A stretch of 64,000 nt of DNA. Origin: Mesotaenium endlicherianum. Lineage: Eukaryota; Streptophyta; Zygnematophyceae; Zygnematales; Mesotaeniaceae. Shown one piece after another: positions 20,732 to 32,189 of the stretch. The stretch spans positions 30,440 through 94,439 of the forward strand of contig WELA01003918.1 in NCBI GenBank assembly GCA_009602735.1. The letters run 5' to 3'. Under the pieces are notes generated by a model that was given only the letters and a program-made list of their open reading frames with translations, had not been told where the DNA came from and ran no database searches. Position 1 is the stretch's first letter. Each line of letters begins with the position of its first letter. The translations under genes were made by a program, and so were the position numbers.

Positions 20732-21460
20732 TGAAAGGGGGAAGGGTGCGGGGAGTGCGCCCATACACACTCACGCACCCTCACCCGCGAGTGGAAGCGT
20801 GCACGAGGACCTTTCCTAGTTGCATACACAAGGTGGAGTGGCCTGGTGGTATGCCACCCTTGCAAGAGTTAGAGGGCTACATGAGAGAGGAGTGGAAAAG
20901 AACTCACTTTATTAAGAAAAGTCGTGTACAAGATAAGAAGGTTAGACTAGACTAAGCCCCCTCTACTTCCTTGTGCTTCCCATTTATCCTTTAACTCTAA
21001 GTGTCCTCTCTAGCAAGGTACCTCCAGAACCTTCTCCTATGGCTCCTTCCATGTACTTGACCTTGCCTAGTTGGACAAGCTAGCACACTCACACGCACAC
21101 AATCACACTCTAGAATATTCTACTACACAATCCACTAACTCCTCACGGAGTTTCTAGAAATTCCACGATCACTTTGGCACTCTACGTAATTGTACGTACT
21201 TTCTGGAACCCTCATGTTTCAATGTCCTACTTTCTGGACTCCAACCGAAATTTTCGTCACTGGNCATTTTTGTCACTGGACCTGTCTTTGTCACTAAATA
21301 GAATATGTGACATTAAAAAACTCACTAAAAACTTCCAAAATTCATAACTATCTCAATACTTGTCCAAATGACTTGAAATAAAGGCCAAAGTTCTTCTAAA
21401 ATCACACTCTATGCATATAAAATGCTAGAAAGATACAAACTACACTTTCATACTCTTACA
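20732..21460 (-). repeat. 5' LTR of CN
   Basis: 729 bp, adjoining the PBS on its left and the GGATG target duplication on its right. It contains a single N at 21264 flanked by duplicated TCACTGG. It is longer than its partner because the 3' LTR has an internal deletion. Confidence 0.88.
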
Positions 21461-22445
21461 GGATGGGAGCGCCGTAAGGTGATATATTGGGGGAAATGTA
21501 ACCATTTTCCTCAAGCTCTGCAATCTGTGTTTTCAACTCCTCGCTCTCCACATAAGACAAGCCATAAGTGCGTTCCCAAGGTGGCTGACTCCCAGGTAAT
21601 AAATCAATCCTATGATCTACTTCCCTCTTAGGGGGTAGTCTCGGAGGCATATTAAATACATCCGTGTACTGAGCAATAAGTTTTGCAGCAGTAGGGTGCT
21701 CCGGAGGACTTACCTTTCTCTCCACCATTTCTTCGGGTTGAGGAGGTACCTCTCTTAGCAGGAGACAGAACATTCTGTCTTCCTTCTGGTTCCAGCTTTC
21801 GATGAAGTCTATTGCATTCAGCAATTTGCATCCTCCTGGAAGCCTCTTCTTTTCCTTCATTTGCCATCCGTACAGGACAAGGGGAAGAGCACTGGTGGGT
21901 GCCAAGTTAGTCTGCTCAACACTGGCTCCTCTCACTTTAACTGTACCTCTGCTCCAACACACTTCAGCTTGATGTCTGTTAAGCCAGCACCTGCCTAGCA
22001 CGAGATCATAAAAGCGAGTGTTGAGTACCTCAAATGTAAGCGTTTCAGTTAGAACTGCAATGCCAGAACCTAACTGGACCTCAATAGGCTTGGTTATAAC
22101 TCCTCCCGAGATACTTGAGGCATCTCCAAGGAATAATTTTCTATTTCCTTGGGTGACAGTAGGCAGCCTTAGCCGCTTAACTAAGTCCTTGTGGATAAAA
22201 GTATGTGACGCCCCTCCGTCAACAAATGCCCTCACCTTCCTACCCGCAATCATGCAATGCAGTAAGATTAGGGGGACTGTCTTTTCCTGACTTTCGCATT
22301 CTTCTCCTGACTTAGCAAAGAAATGTTGGACATCAGGTGGAACAAGAGCATCCAGAGTGTGCACTCTCTGGACGTCTATATTGCTGATGGTCTCCTTTAT
22401 CTGGTTGTCAGGCATGCATAGTGAATCCAGTTCAGCAGGACCCAC
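21461..22445 (-). pseudogene. Family A pol, N-terminal third (protease to RT start), element A2
   Basis: Open for about 328 codons from the first ATG (22445) until CN interrupts it. Contains the retropepsin motif [11 protein letters not shown] (residues ~72-82), which has Gly where Ser or Thr is usual in the D-T/S-G triad, then the linker, then the RT start ([33 protein letters not shown]). The frame is also open upstream of this ATG and overlaps the end of gag, so pol is probably made by -1 frameshifting at 22532-22538. It continues at 17016. Confidence 0.9.
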
Positions 22446-22513
22446 AAAACCTGCTACGAGGGCAGCTAGCGACGACTCACTATCTCTAGCATCCTCACAG
22501 TCAGTAGACTGGA

Positions 22514-23980
22514 TTACTGACTGTTGCTGTCTTTTAAAGGCTGGTCTTTCTCTCGACTTTTGGGAGGTGCTTGTCTGGACACTGCTCTCCGAAGTGACCT
22601 GGCTGCTGGCACGGAAGCAAATCGATTTTGCTGAGGCTGGTCTCGGCTTAGTCCTACCACCACCTCTTCCATGGCCGCCTCGAGGGAAACCACCTCTACC
22701 TCTAGACTGTATGGCATTGTACTCATACTCAAATCCATCACCCTGATCATCCTCAGCCTGGTCTCTCCTCCAATTGCATTGTAGGAACCGTGGGGCTTTT
22801 TGACAATCTTAGACACCAAAGCATTACTCTGGCGCTTGTGATTGAACTGCTGCTGATCCCAGGCATCAGCATCCTGGATCAAGTCAGCCAGCTTTTCATA
22901 CTTCTTCTCAGCAAAATGACCAGAGACTTCGGATTTCAAGCTATACCTGAAGTATGCTATCCTATACCGTTCTGGCAAGTCTGGCTGTTTCATCATGTTC
23001 TCCTGGAACTTTTGAGCAAACTCAGCAACTGAAGTGGTCTGCTTCAGTGTCAGGGAGATCATCGCATAGATAGCTTTCTCCTGCTGGTTGATGACATCAA
23101 ACTTCTCATGCAACTTCTCGACAAACTCTACCCACGTAGGGTCTTTGAGTTGCCGAGCCTTACGCTCTCCTTTCCAGCAAAGCCACCAGTCTGCGGCACT
23201 GCCTTTCAGTAGCGCACCGGTGTGCCTGACCTTCTTGTAATCTTGCAGTTCTGGGTAGTTCTCCAGCCACTGCTCAACATCCGCGAGAAACTTGATCAGG
23301 TTATATTTTCTGTTTCCCTCAGGATCATAGTCCTGGGGAGGTTTCGGCTTGGGCTTACTAGGCCCTCGGCCACCACCACTAGTGGTGTGAGACCCCAGTT
23401 GGTCTCTGTCCCGCAGTAGAGACATTATCATTCTTTTGTCCTCCTGTTGGGATTGATACATGGTCGCCATTTGCGACTGCATTTGAACGAACAATGCTCC
23501 CAAGTCTACATTTTGGGGTGGTAGATTAGCAACTACAGCAGCAGCATTGGCATCTACTCGCTGAGTAGTGTCCTCAACCGTCCCTCTCGCTCCTGCAGCA
23601 GCAATTCCTGCCGCATTCAGCCGATCACGTATTTGACCTATGGGTACATTGAGTTGTACAGCAGGAGGTGGGTTCAGAACATTGGCCCTGGATGCCATAA
23701 GTTCTTCAACCGTGCGCTCGTCAGCGGGCTGTCCTTCCCTTCTTTCTGTATCTTCAGCAGCCTTTGCTACTTGTTCAACTTCTAATCCGGCTCTCTCTTC
23801 CTCAACTTGCTGTGCTGCGACTGCAGCAATAGCGGCTGCCTCTCTAGCTGCAGTATCTGCCACTACTTCAGAATAGGTACGGGTTCCCGCTACATGGCTT
23901 TCTGCCTGGTTTTCGACATTCTCGTCATCCTGGTTCTCCATGTCTCGGGAGTTGCTAGTTTGAGACCTTGTCCTTACCAT
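22514..23980 (-). pseudogene. Family A gag, element A2
   Basis: 488-codon frame starting MVRTRSQTSNSRDMENQ 20 bases downstream of the PBS region. An Ala/Glu-rich N-terminus (~30-120) is followed by a retrotransposon gag (capsid-like) domain (~215-370: LIKFLADVEQWLENYPELQDY, LLKGSAADWW, TSVAEFAQKFQENM). After YNAIGG the frame differs from the A5 and A3 copies, so the RGG-rich region and the CCHC zinc knuckle are read out of frame. The correct frame returns before [13 protein letters not shown]. The ORF is open but almost certainly lacks a working nucleocapsid. The U UUA AAA heptamer lies at 22538-22532. Confidence 0.87.
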
Positions 23981-24001
23981 ACAAAGAAGACTGTGATAAC
24001 A

Positions 24002-24013
24002 GCTCCGATACCA
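24002..24013 (-). other. Primer-binding site of A2
   Basis: Minus-strand TGGTATCGGAGC, one base from the 5' LTR end. Matches the initiator Met-tRNA type PBS. Confidence 0.9.
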
Positions 24014-24014
24014 T

Positions 24015-24734
24015 TGAAATGAATCGACTTACCAAATAGGCAATCAACAATTAATAAAGATCTTTATATCAGCAAGTAATCTTTATGGTATTTTTTGTTA
24101 ACTGGTTAAACGGCAAATGACAACACACTAGCAGTGAATAATACTCGTAAGTCATATGCGAGTCAACTAGCATCAATAATGTAATCGGTAAACTCATATA
24201 TAAGCAAGGTTAGAAGACAGTGCGTATCAATGGCTTCTCGCCTTGGATTTCGATCTCTCTTAGTAAGCTGTACAAGAGAGTTGGCCTCGTTTCCGAATGC
24301 CGAACTCAAGAGCAATGTCTAGCATATGTACATGGAATGAGTTTTCTGTTCAACGGCCAGTGCGATGGCACCACCTACCCGGGAGTTAACCACGTTGGTA
24401 GGACCTCGGTTAACCAAATCCACCGCCATCTCCCATCATCTCGAATCGCCATCCATCTTAAGGTTATCATTTGGCGATTCATCTAGCACACCCCACTTAG
24501 ATGCATATCTAGGCAGTTCGCTGCTACCGAGTACGGAAGTCAGTTGGCTGTCAAAGAATGTGTCAGCAAGCTGACCTGAGTTGACTTCAGCCTGCTGCCG
24601 CCGGCTGAGTCATTAAACTGATATTAAATATAAAATCCAGCAAACTGATTTATTTACTAGAGTTCAGCAGGCTGAATTGGTTCACCGTTATATTTAAATG
24701 AATATTATATCAACCAATATACCGATTCATTACA
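24015..24734 (-). repeat. 5' LTR of A2
   Basis: 720 bp, adjoining the PBS. The outer end GATTCATTACA meets the target duplication AAGAG (24735-24739). Confidence 0.95.
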
Positions 24735-25500
24735 AAGAGACTCCATGAGGCAAGAAATGTAGGAGGACAGGAGGAGGGCCCGAGAGTCATTCTCTAAAGG
24801 AAAGCACGCTTATGCCAAATGGGCAAGCAAGCAGGGAGAGAAAGACCTGTATGCGGTCAGGACTCAACAGCCCCCACCAGCACCCAAAAGGGGAAGGTCA
24901 GTGGGATATTCTTTTTCCGGGGAAGAGTTGAAGCAGCTGACAGAGGAGATCCCAGCAGTCTCCGAGGAGCCAGAGGAAGGAGAGGAGGAGAGGTCAGAGA
25001 AAGAAGAAGAGGAAGGCGAGGAAGAGGACACTAGCCCCGCTGTGATCTAGACACCTGCCACATTCCCGGTAATGGAGAAGACTGGGTTGGCTAGGGCAGA
25101 CACAGCATTGCATCAGCTCGCTCAAGAGGAAGATATCACTTGGCTGGGAACTGCCAAAGGACAGAGCCCATCTGTAGGCATGGAGACCCAGTCAGACAAG
25201 GCATACAGGAGGGCTGCTAGAGAAATAGCCAAAGATCTGCCAGCGTCTCCCTCATAGAGAGGGCATGTGCCCTTGGCTCTTGTCATGCAACATCCTTCTG
25301 AAATGCCGGTATATGTACCTGTCACTTTGCCATTCAGTTTCAGACTCTGCAGGAGGAAACAGCCCAGTTACTGCGTTCTCCCCTGGGCCCCTACGTGGAT
25401 CCCCCAGACTTCAGGAGACCCCAAGACAGGAGGAGGTCTGGCTCCCGGTCTTGCTCCCCTGACCATAGAGCCCCAGGGACATTTCCCTCTTTAAAGGCAG
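24735..25500 (+). pseudogene. Family A ORF3 C-terminal part, element A1 (piece 3 of 3)
   Basis: Picks up A1 ORF3 at the AAGAG duplication. Shows SKGKHAYAKWASKQGEKDL, PPPAPKRGRSVGYSFS, the acidic Glu-rich stretch, LPASPS and the tail QHPSEMPVYV. Stops include TAG at 24760-24762 (the same codon as in A0) and one at about 25048, plus frame changes. 25501-25650 is 3' untranslated sequence. Confidence 0.87.
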
Positions 25501-25630
25501 TGGGCTGGGGGCGAACGTGACAGCACGTTGTTTCTAGGGATCCCCCCCATTAGGTATCAGTGCTGAAGCAATAGGTGGTGGGAGGGAGATCAGTACTTTG
25601 AGCTAGAGGAACCATGTAACCAGTGTTAGT

Positions 25631-25665
25631 GTTGTCGAGGCAACAACATGTTAAGTTGGAGGGAT
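25631..25665 (+). promoter_or_regulatory. Hairpin and purine tract of A1
   Basis: Inverted repeat GTTGTCGAGGCAACAAC (25631-25647), then TTAAGTTGGAGGGAT (25651-25665), directly before the 3' LTR. Confidence 0.88.
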
Positions 25666-26381
25666 TGTAATGAATCAGTATATTGGTTGATATAGTATTC
25701 TTTTAAATGTAAGTTAAAAAAGTTCAACTTGCTGGACTCTAGTTAATATTCAATCTGCTGGACTTTATGAAAACATCAGTTTAATGACTTAGTCGGAAGC
25801 AGCAGGCTAAAGTCAATTTAAGTCAGCTTGCTGACACATTCTTTGACAGCCAGCTGACTTCCGTACTCGGTAGCAGCAAACTGCCTAGAGGTACATCTAA
25901 GTGTGGTAAGCTAGATGAATGGCCAGATGACAGCCCTAGGATGGATGGCGATTTGGGATGATGGGAGATGGCGGTGGATTTGGTTAACCGAGGTCCTGCC
26001 AACGTGGTTAAGTCCCGGGTAGGCGGTGCCATCGCACTTGCCGTTGAACAGTAAACTCATTCCATGTACATATGCTAGGTATTGCTTTTGAGTTCGGCAT
26101 TTGGAAACGAGGCCAACTCTCTTGTACAACTTACTGAGAGGTATCTGAATCCAAGGCGAGAAGCCATTGATACGCAGTGTCATCTAGCCTTGCTTATGTA
26201 TGAATTTACTGATTGCATTATTGATGCTAGTTTACTTGCATTTGACTTGCGAAGTATTGTCCACTGCTAGTGTGTTTTCCTTCGCTGTTTAATTAGTTAA
26301 CAAAATACCATAGAGATTTCTTCCTGGTATAAAGATCTTCATTAATTGTTATTCGCCTATTTGGTAAGTCGATACATTTCA
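25666..26381 (+). repeat. 3' LTR of A1
   Basis: 716-bp family A LTR. It meets family C RNase H coding sequence (C1, minus strand) on its right, showing that A1 inserted into C1. The 5' end of A1 is outside the window. Confidence 0.93.
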
Positions 26382-28514
26382 ACTTCTCTTCGAAGTCCAT
26401 AATCTCTTTGATGACTGAGACAGCTGCAAGGTCACACCTCCTGCATAAAGCGTCTGCAGGGTTGATCTTTTTAGGTAAGTACTCAATCTTGTGGTCGAAA
26501 TGTTGTAGAAACTCCATCCACCTTGCGTGTCTTGGTGTCAACGTTGGTTGTGTCATAAACTTCTCCAAGCTCTTGTGGTCGATTTTGATAAACACCTTCC
26601 TTCCGTCCACATAACATCGCCAAATCCTCAAAGTCTAGATAATAGCCACCATCTCTCGCTCGTGTGCTGCATAGATTTGCTCAGGAGGACTCAACTTCCT
26701 GCTCTTATATGCCACAGGTTGCAATTCTTCGCCTTGGTCTTGGAGAAGAATAGCTCCCACTGCAAAGTTTGATGCATCCGTGATGATGGGAAAAGGAAAT
26801 TTTGGACTTGCAATTGCCAACACAGGTGCCTTTGTCAACAACTCCTCAATACTCTCAAATGCTTGCTGCTCCTTATCACCCCATAGCCACTTCTCCTGCT
26901 TCTTCAACATGTCCGTGTGCGGTGCACACACCTTGGCAAATCCTTCAATAAAGCGTCGATAATTATTCGCTATACCGAGGAAGCTCTTGAGTTGATGAGT
27001 ATCAACAGGTATCGGGCAATTTTTGACTGCTTGCACCTTCTTTTGCTCCACCTTGACTTCTTCAGATCCCACTATGTGCCCAAGAAACTCGACTTCCTTG
27101 AGACAGAAGTCGCACTTGCTTATCTTCCCATACAGCTTCTGATCTCTCAAGACCTCCAACACCTTCTTGAGATGCTCGACATGCTCCTCCAAGGTCTTTC
27201 AATAGATTTAGATGTTGTCCAAAAATACCACCACAATACTTGTTTAATACTAGTCAAGAGTCTCATGAATGTAGCAGGTGCTTTGTTCAACCCAAAAGGC
27301 ATGATTGTGAACTCGAACAAGCCATAGCGAGACCTGAGAGCAGTCTTCGGCACATCTCCTTCCGCAATTCGTAGCTGGTGATAGTCACTCCTCAAATCAA
27401 TCTTCGAGAACTACTTCGCCCCGACAATCAACTCGTCCACTCGTGGAAGTGGTACCTGTTCTTGATGGTGATCTTGTTGAGTGCCTGGTAGTCGACACAC
27501 ATTCTCATAGTCCCATCCTTCTTCTTCACAAATAAGATTGGCGCTGCAAATGGAGACTCGCTGGGTTGGATGAATCCCTTCTCCAACAACTCTGTCAGCT
27601 GCTTCTTCAACTCATCCAACTCCGCAAAAGATTGTCGATAGGCGAGTCTCACTGGTGGCTTGCTCCTTGGTTCCAACTCAGATTTGTGCTCCATAGCCCT
27701 CTGTGGAGGTAATCCTGCAGGTAGCTCCTCAGGAAACACGCACTTGAACTCCTCCAAGAGCACCTTAATTTGGGCAGTCATCTCGGCAGGTTTCTTCTTC
27801 TCTTGAGCACTTGGACTCTGCTCCTTCTGAGCAAGGGGATCAGACACCACTACTTGCTCTTCCGGCGATGTACATTCGCCCACGCTGTTAGGATTCACGC
27901 TTGCTCCATCTGATGACCGGGCGAGGGCCACCAAAACAAGGTACATCTCCTTCTCGTGATTCGTCCTGCATAGCTTCTTAACTTGCAGGCTCAACATAAG
28001 ACAGTTACTTGTGGTCGTATCTACCTCCACCTGTTTCGCTATTTTCATTCGACCATCATGCCCTTGGACTTTAACTTGTTTTGTGATCCAGTGCACTTAA
28101 GAGTTGGCTTTCTTCAGCCGTAGTCGGCCCAATATCACCTCATGGTGACCTATCTCTGCCTGCTCCATAATGTCCTGACTGCGGTACCCCGCTACTTCCA
28201 CGTGAATAGCTTCCGTAGGTGCACCACGCTTGAGTCTCTGCCCATTTGCCAAAACTACCTCCTTAGGCTCATAATGCTTTTGCACACGGATTTGCCACTG
28301 CTTCACCAGCTTCATGTGCACAAAGTTTGCACTTGCGCCACAGTCGACCATAACTTTGCCTTTTTGCCGTCGACTACTCCTTCCACGATAATAGGCTTGT
28401 CAACATCTTGTTTTACGCTTCTCGGCAAGCTCCTGGGAATAGCCTCCTTGTGAGTTCCCTTCTTCACACCAGTAGACACCCGAGAACGACTTACTGGCGT
28501 CCTCCTTTTTCCTG
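26382..28514 (-). pseudogene. Family C pol (protease, RT, RNase H), element C1
   Basis: Fragments in several frames, read from right to left. Protease [12 protein letters not shown] (near 28351) has Cys in the second position of the D-x-G triad. Linker [17 protein letters not shown] is followed by RT ([33 protein letters not shown]) with a broken catalytic region, then RNase H ([34 protein letters not shown]-like). Matches C2 pol at 34795-38469 throughout. Non-functional. Confidence 0.88.
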
Positions 28515-29501
28515 CTATTGAGGTTGCTTCGCCTTCACAGGACAATCTTGAGCCAGATGTCCAAGCTTGCCACAATTATAGCAAGGTCCTCTCGGCTTGT
28601 AAATCTGCTGCCTTCGCTGGTCCTGAACAGGTCCCAACTCCATAGGTACTGGACCTTGACCACTCGTGCTTGGCGCTTGAGATCCAAAGTGTCGATGTCC
28701 TCCAAAGTTGTGGTTGCCCCATTGCCTTGGACTATACTCCACAACGTCGACCCTCGTCGCCAATGGTAGGGTCCTTGAGGGCCACTTCCTTGGCCACAGT
28801 TGGCTTGAGTCCCCTCTTGAACTTGTCCATCATCTCCGACTCGTGCATGGACGGACACTGTAGCACCTGCTCGTTGAAGCGCGATACATACTCCTGAATT
28901 CTTCCTCGATGACGAAGGAGCACCATTAGATCTCGAGCGGTAGCCTCGGGTGCAATAGGTTGAAATTACGTCTTCAAACCTTCAAAGAGCTAATAAACAA
29001 AAACAGGAACTCCAGACAGTTGCTCCTCTCGCTCGTACCAAGCTCCAGCACTCTTCTTCAACAAAGTAATCAAGAAGGCAACTAGCCTGTCGGGCGTGAG
29101 TGCAGAGTACTCAAGAAACTTCTTCACTCGAAAAAATCATTGATGAATAGGCGGCAATCCATGCTCTCCAGTATACACTTCAGGCTTAGGCCCACGCACT
29201 CCCAATGCGGGTGGAATAATTGGTTGCACCACTGGTGGAATATGGATAAGTGGTATAGCAAGTGCAGGTGCCGAACTCGTCAAAGCGACGTTCTCCATAA
29301 CAACAATCGCACCATTTTCTCCACCTCCGCTCGCATATTTTGTTGAAATTGGGTGTAAACTTCTCCAATTGCATTTGCCATTTGCCTTAGCATTGCTTGC
29401 ATCTCTTGTTGCTCTCTAATCATTGTTGGTGCTGCCTGCTGCTCCATGCGCTCAACATGCTCGACATGTTCGCCTCCTCCAGCTGTCGGCTGCGACTCCA
29501 T
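28515..29501 (-). pseudogene. Family C gag, element C1
   Basis: Starts MESQPTAGGGEHVEHVERM at 29501, with frame changes soon after. Gag-domain remnants are RFNEQVLQCPSMHESEMMDK and RGLKPTVAKEVALKDPT. A CCHC zinc knuckle [14 protein letters not shown] survives near 28515-28640. Collinear with C2 gag. Non-functional. Confidence 0.87.
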
Positions 29502-29524
29502 AATAAAACATGCAAACTAGCCCA

Positions 29525-29536
29525 CCTCCGATACCA
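29525..29536 (-). other. Primer-binding site of C1
   Basis: Minus-strand TGGTATCGGAGG, two bases from the LTR. Met-tRNA type with one 3' difference. Confidence 0.8.
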
Positions 29537-29538
29537 AA

Positions 29539-30292
29539 TGAAAGGGGAAGAGTGCCCTAGTGGAAGCGTAGTCACTTACGAGGAAAAGAACTAGTTGCAA
29601 TCATACTAAAGAGTGCAACGACATATCTCTAAGAAAGCTTAGGAAAATTACTCAGTATTTTGAGTAGCAAGGAACTGCTCACAAATGATGTAAGATAAAA
29701 GGTCTTGTCATTACAAACCCGTATAAATTTACAAAAGTGAAAACTGATAAGAAATGAGGAAATTATGCCTATTTGTAGTTTTCTGACCTAAGTTCTCTCT
29801 AGACTCCTGGAGGGCCGCTTAGCAACGGATTTTCCTAAGTGTTTGTCAAATCGTCCCTTCCAAAATATTCGTGAGTAGGCCAGATCAGTCTCATCTGACG
29901 TGTCGAGCCAATTTGACGTTCACATGCATGGATCGAAATATCTAGAATATACTAACTTAGACGCGCTATGCTAATCCAAAACTTTGTGGTAAATCGACCT
30001 AGTCGGCACTCCGCGTCAGCCAAAATTACGTGAAGGTGCGAATTCACTCTAACGACCCAGATCGCTCGACGCTGTCGGTCAATCCAACGGTCGCATTCAC
30101 CGCAAATTAAGGACAATCGTCAACCGACCTAAAAACTAATCAAACTTTGGAAGTCCATAACTCTCAACACTTCACCACATTTTTGATGAACTTTATATCA
30201 AAGTGACCACAAACATGCACTCTACACTTCTATGCAATCAAAACGTACTTTCAAGTAACTCAAAATTGCACTTTATAAACTATTACCCTACA
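29539..30292 (-). repeat. 5' LTR of C1
   Basis: 754 bp. In minus-strand sense it begins TGTAGGGTAATAG and ends CCCCTTTCA. Diverged from the C2 LTRs but alignable throughout (for example the ACCGACAGCGTCGAGCGATC block). Confidence 0.88.
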
Positions 30293-30774
30293 AACAAGCA
30301 TCGCTTCCGAAGAGGGTCGTGCCATTTCCAATACCTTTGTTCTCGCAAACTCGCGTTCACTCCGGAGTCCCTACTGCTATTCTGGTTTCCAAGCCTTTTG
30401 TTGTTGCTGTTTAGGTATGAATATCAATTTCTCTTTGCCACTTCTACCCGTACAATCTATATCTGCACCCTTCTTAGCAATCGTATGTATTGTGCAGCAA
30501 TGACCCTTATCACCTAATTTTGTTTGTGCAGCATGGCCGGTTTACTGTGCCTTGGGAATAGCGTGTTGTCTCTAGATCTGTCAACGCTGTGTCTGCTTTG
30601 GCCTTTGCCATTGTCATTAAGGCTGGACCTTGGCTTGTGGCGGAGCGCTATCGTCTTGTTGATGTATTTTGTGAGTTGAAGCTAAATGCAGGCTAGGTGG
30701 TATTCTTTTTGTTTTAATCAACGACCTTGACAAGCAAGATTTATTAGCCATAAGACCTCTCCAAGTGTAGTGGC
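30293..30774. other. Unassigned sequence right of C1
   Basis: About 480 bp of non-repetitive (within this window) A/T-rich sequence. I see no supported gene, LTR or RNA. Confidence 0.4.
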
Positions 30775-31905
30775 ACACTTAGGACAGTAGTAGCAGCTAA
30801 GAGGCTGTGGGAGAAGATGCAAAAAGCATTCAACTTCATATTTGATTATAAGTTGCACATTCCTAAAGGTCATCGATCATACTGGGGTATTCCCCCTGCA
30901 TAACGTAAGCGTAGGTTTGGGACAGACTGCAATTGGCCTGACCAAGATTCATACGAGTATTGGTATGGCCCTGCAACTCCTAAGAGTGAATATACTAATT
31001 ATGGAGAGCAAAATCACAACCACCTCATGAACCTTCAAGACATAGAAAGGGCACGTGCACGTACACGTATATCGGGTGGGGTCGCTCCAGCACCTCATCT
31101 TGCTGTCAACACGAGTTGTTCTCAAGGACAAATGCTTTTCGAAACATATCTTCCTCTGTCATTTCTCACGGCCCTCTTACGTGTGGGAGGAGAGTTCTTC
31201 TGAAGAATGCCCGTAGTCGCTACCACAAGACCATCCAGACAACGACGACGATGGAGACGCAAAAGGCCCCGAGGCTCACGATCCTGTCTCTCCCAATCGT
31301 CGAGCAACGCCAGCTACTAACATGGACCTTGCCTCGGCAAACCCAATTGCAAATTTGTCCAACATCAATTTTGCTGGGAGTTCATTGACCTCGCCTTCTC
31401 GTATGCCCCCTCGCCCGCCGACTATATCAACCAACCGTGTGCTGTCTTTTGCCCGAGGTGATTCAACATTGTTATCCTCGGCAAAGCCTGCTTTCAAATA
31501 GGAGCTATCTAATAAGTGTGGGAAGAAGTTTAAAACATTTGCTACAGTTTGCTTTGAACTTACGGTTCTTCCTACTAGAACACCTAGAGAAGATGCAGGA
31601 TGCTGCAATTAAGAGAGTTGAAACTCACAGGACAGCAGCTAGTGATTAGAAACAAGTAGACACATATAAGCACTCTACGACAAGAGAGTTGCGTAATGCA
31701 AAGATGAAGCAGCAAGAAAGCCATGTTCTCTTATAGATCAACTCGATTTGCGGTTACAAGATGTTCGACGGACGCATGTTTGTGCAGAAAAATGGTAATG
31801 TAGGAGTACTAGCTGCTCTTATTACAGTCGCAGACAATGTTGCTGCTGGACAGCCAGCAAACATGTCTCTAACCACTCCAATATTATGCAAGCATGCATC
31901 TATAT
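30775..31905 (+). pseudogene. Decayed unrecognised coding sequence
   Basis: Adjoining frames on the plus strand look protein-like but are broken. One frame (about 30775-31203) has a single TAA near 30902 and contains LWEKMQKAFNFIFDYK, GHRSYWGIPP, DSYEYWYGPATPKSEY and HNHLMNLQDIERARAR. A second (about 31225-31500) has HDPVSPNRRATPATN, a Ser/Pro-rich stretch and STNRVLSFARGDSTLL. A third (to about 31905) has YKMFDGRMFVQKNGNVGVLA and ITVADNVAAGQPAN, ending in a stop. It does not resemble gag, pol or ORF3 elsewhere in the window. It could be an old host gene or the ORF of an unrelated transposon; I do not recognise the family. Confidence 0.5.
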
Positions 31906-32189
31906 AGTTATATTGTAATCTAGGAGTTCTGTAATCTCTTTTTTAAATGGAAAATTGTGTGTTTTTGTCTTAACCTACAACTTATGAATGGTGCCCTTGC
32001 CATTATTTTATTGAAATGTGACTTCATGTTAAGTGTGTCCATCAAAGAGAGAAATCCTACTCATTGCTTTTGTCCTATGAGAATATGTACAAGTTCTTCA
32101 ATGCCATTTTCCCTTACGTGTGTATTGAGAACTTTTATTAATATGCGCAAGAGTCTTTGTTCTTAAGCGCCATCTTATACCAAGGAATG

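Larger units (their letters stand above)
17017..21460 (-). mobile_element. CN, non-autonomous derivative of family C
   Basis: 4444-bp element inserted in A2 pol within the RT, with a perfect target duplication GGATG (17012-17016 and 21461-21465). It has two LTRs (20732-21460 as 5', 17017-17464 as 3' on the minus strand), a PBS (TGGTATCAAAGC) and a purine tract. The interior has only decayed remnants of family C pol: the end of pol just before the purine tract (GACGTCGCATCTTGAGGAGG, as at 38431) and a protease-RT linker remnant near 19200-19484. No intact ORF. It probably depended on family C proteins (inference). Confidence 0.88.
7055..24734 (-). mobile_element. Family A element A2, complete but nested with B2 and CN
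   Basis: A minus-strand family A retrotransposon spanning 17.7 kb, about 8.9 kb without its two nested insertions. It has both LTRs (24015-24734 and 7055-7772), PBS, gag, pol, ORF3 and purine tract in order, and a perfect target duplication AAGAG at 7050-7054 and 24735-24739 within A1 ORF3. Gag, pol and ORF3 all carry stops or frameshifts, so it is no longer autonomous. B2 (GAGAT) and CN (GGATG) inserted later. Confidence 0.93.
26382..30292 (-). mobile_element. Family C element C1, 5' part
   Basis: Minus-strand element with 5' LTR (29539-30292), PBS, gag and pol down to RNase H, where A1 interrupts it. Integrase, chromodomain and 3' LTR would lie left of the window. All frames are broken by stops and frameshifts. 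It is the outermost layer of nest 1. Confidence 0.9.
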
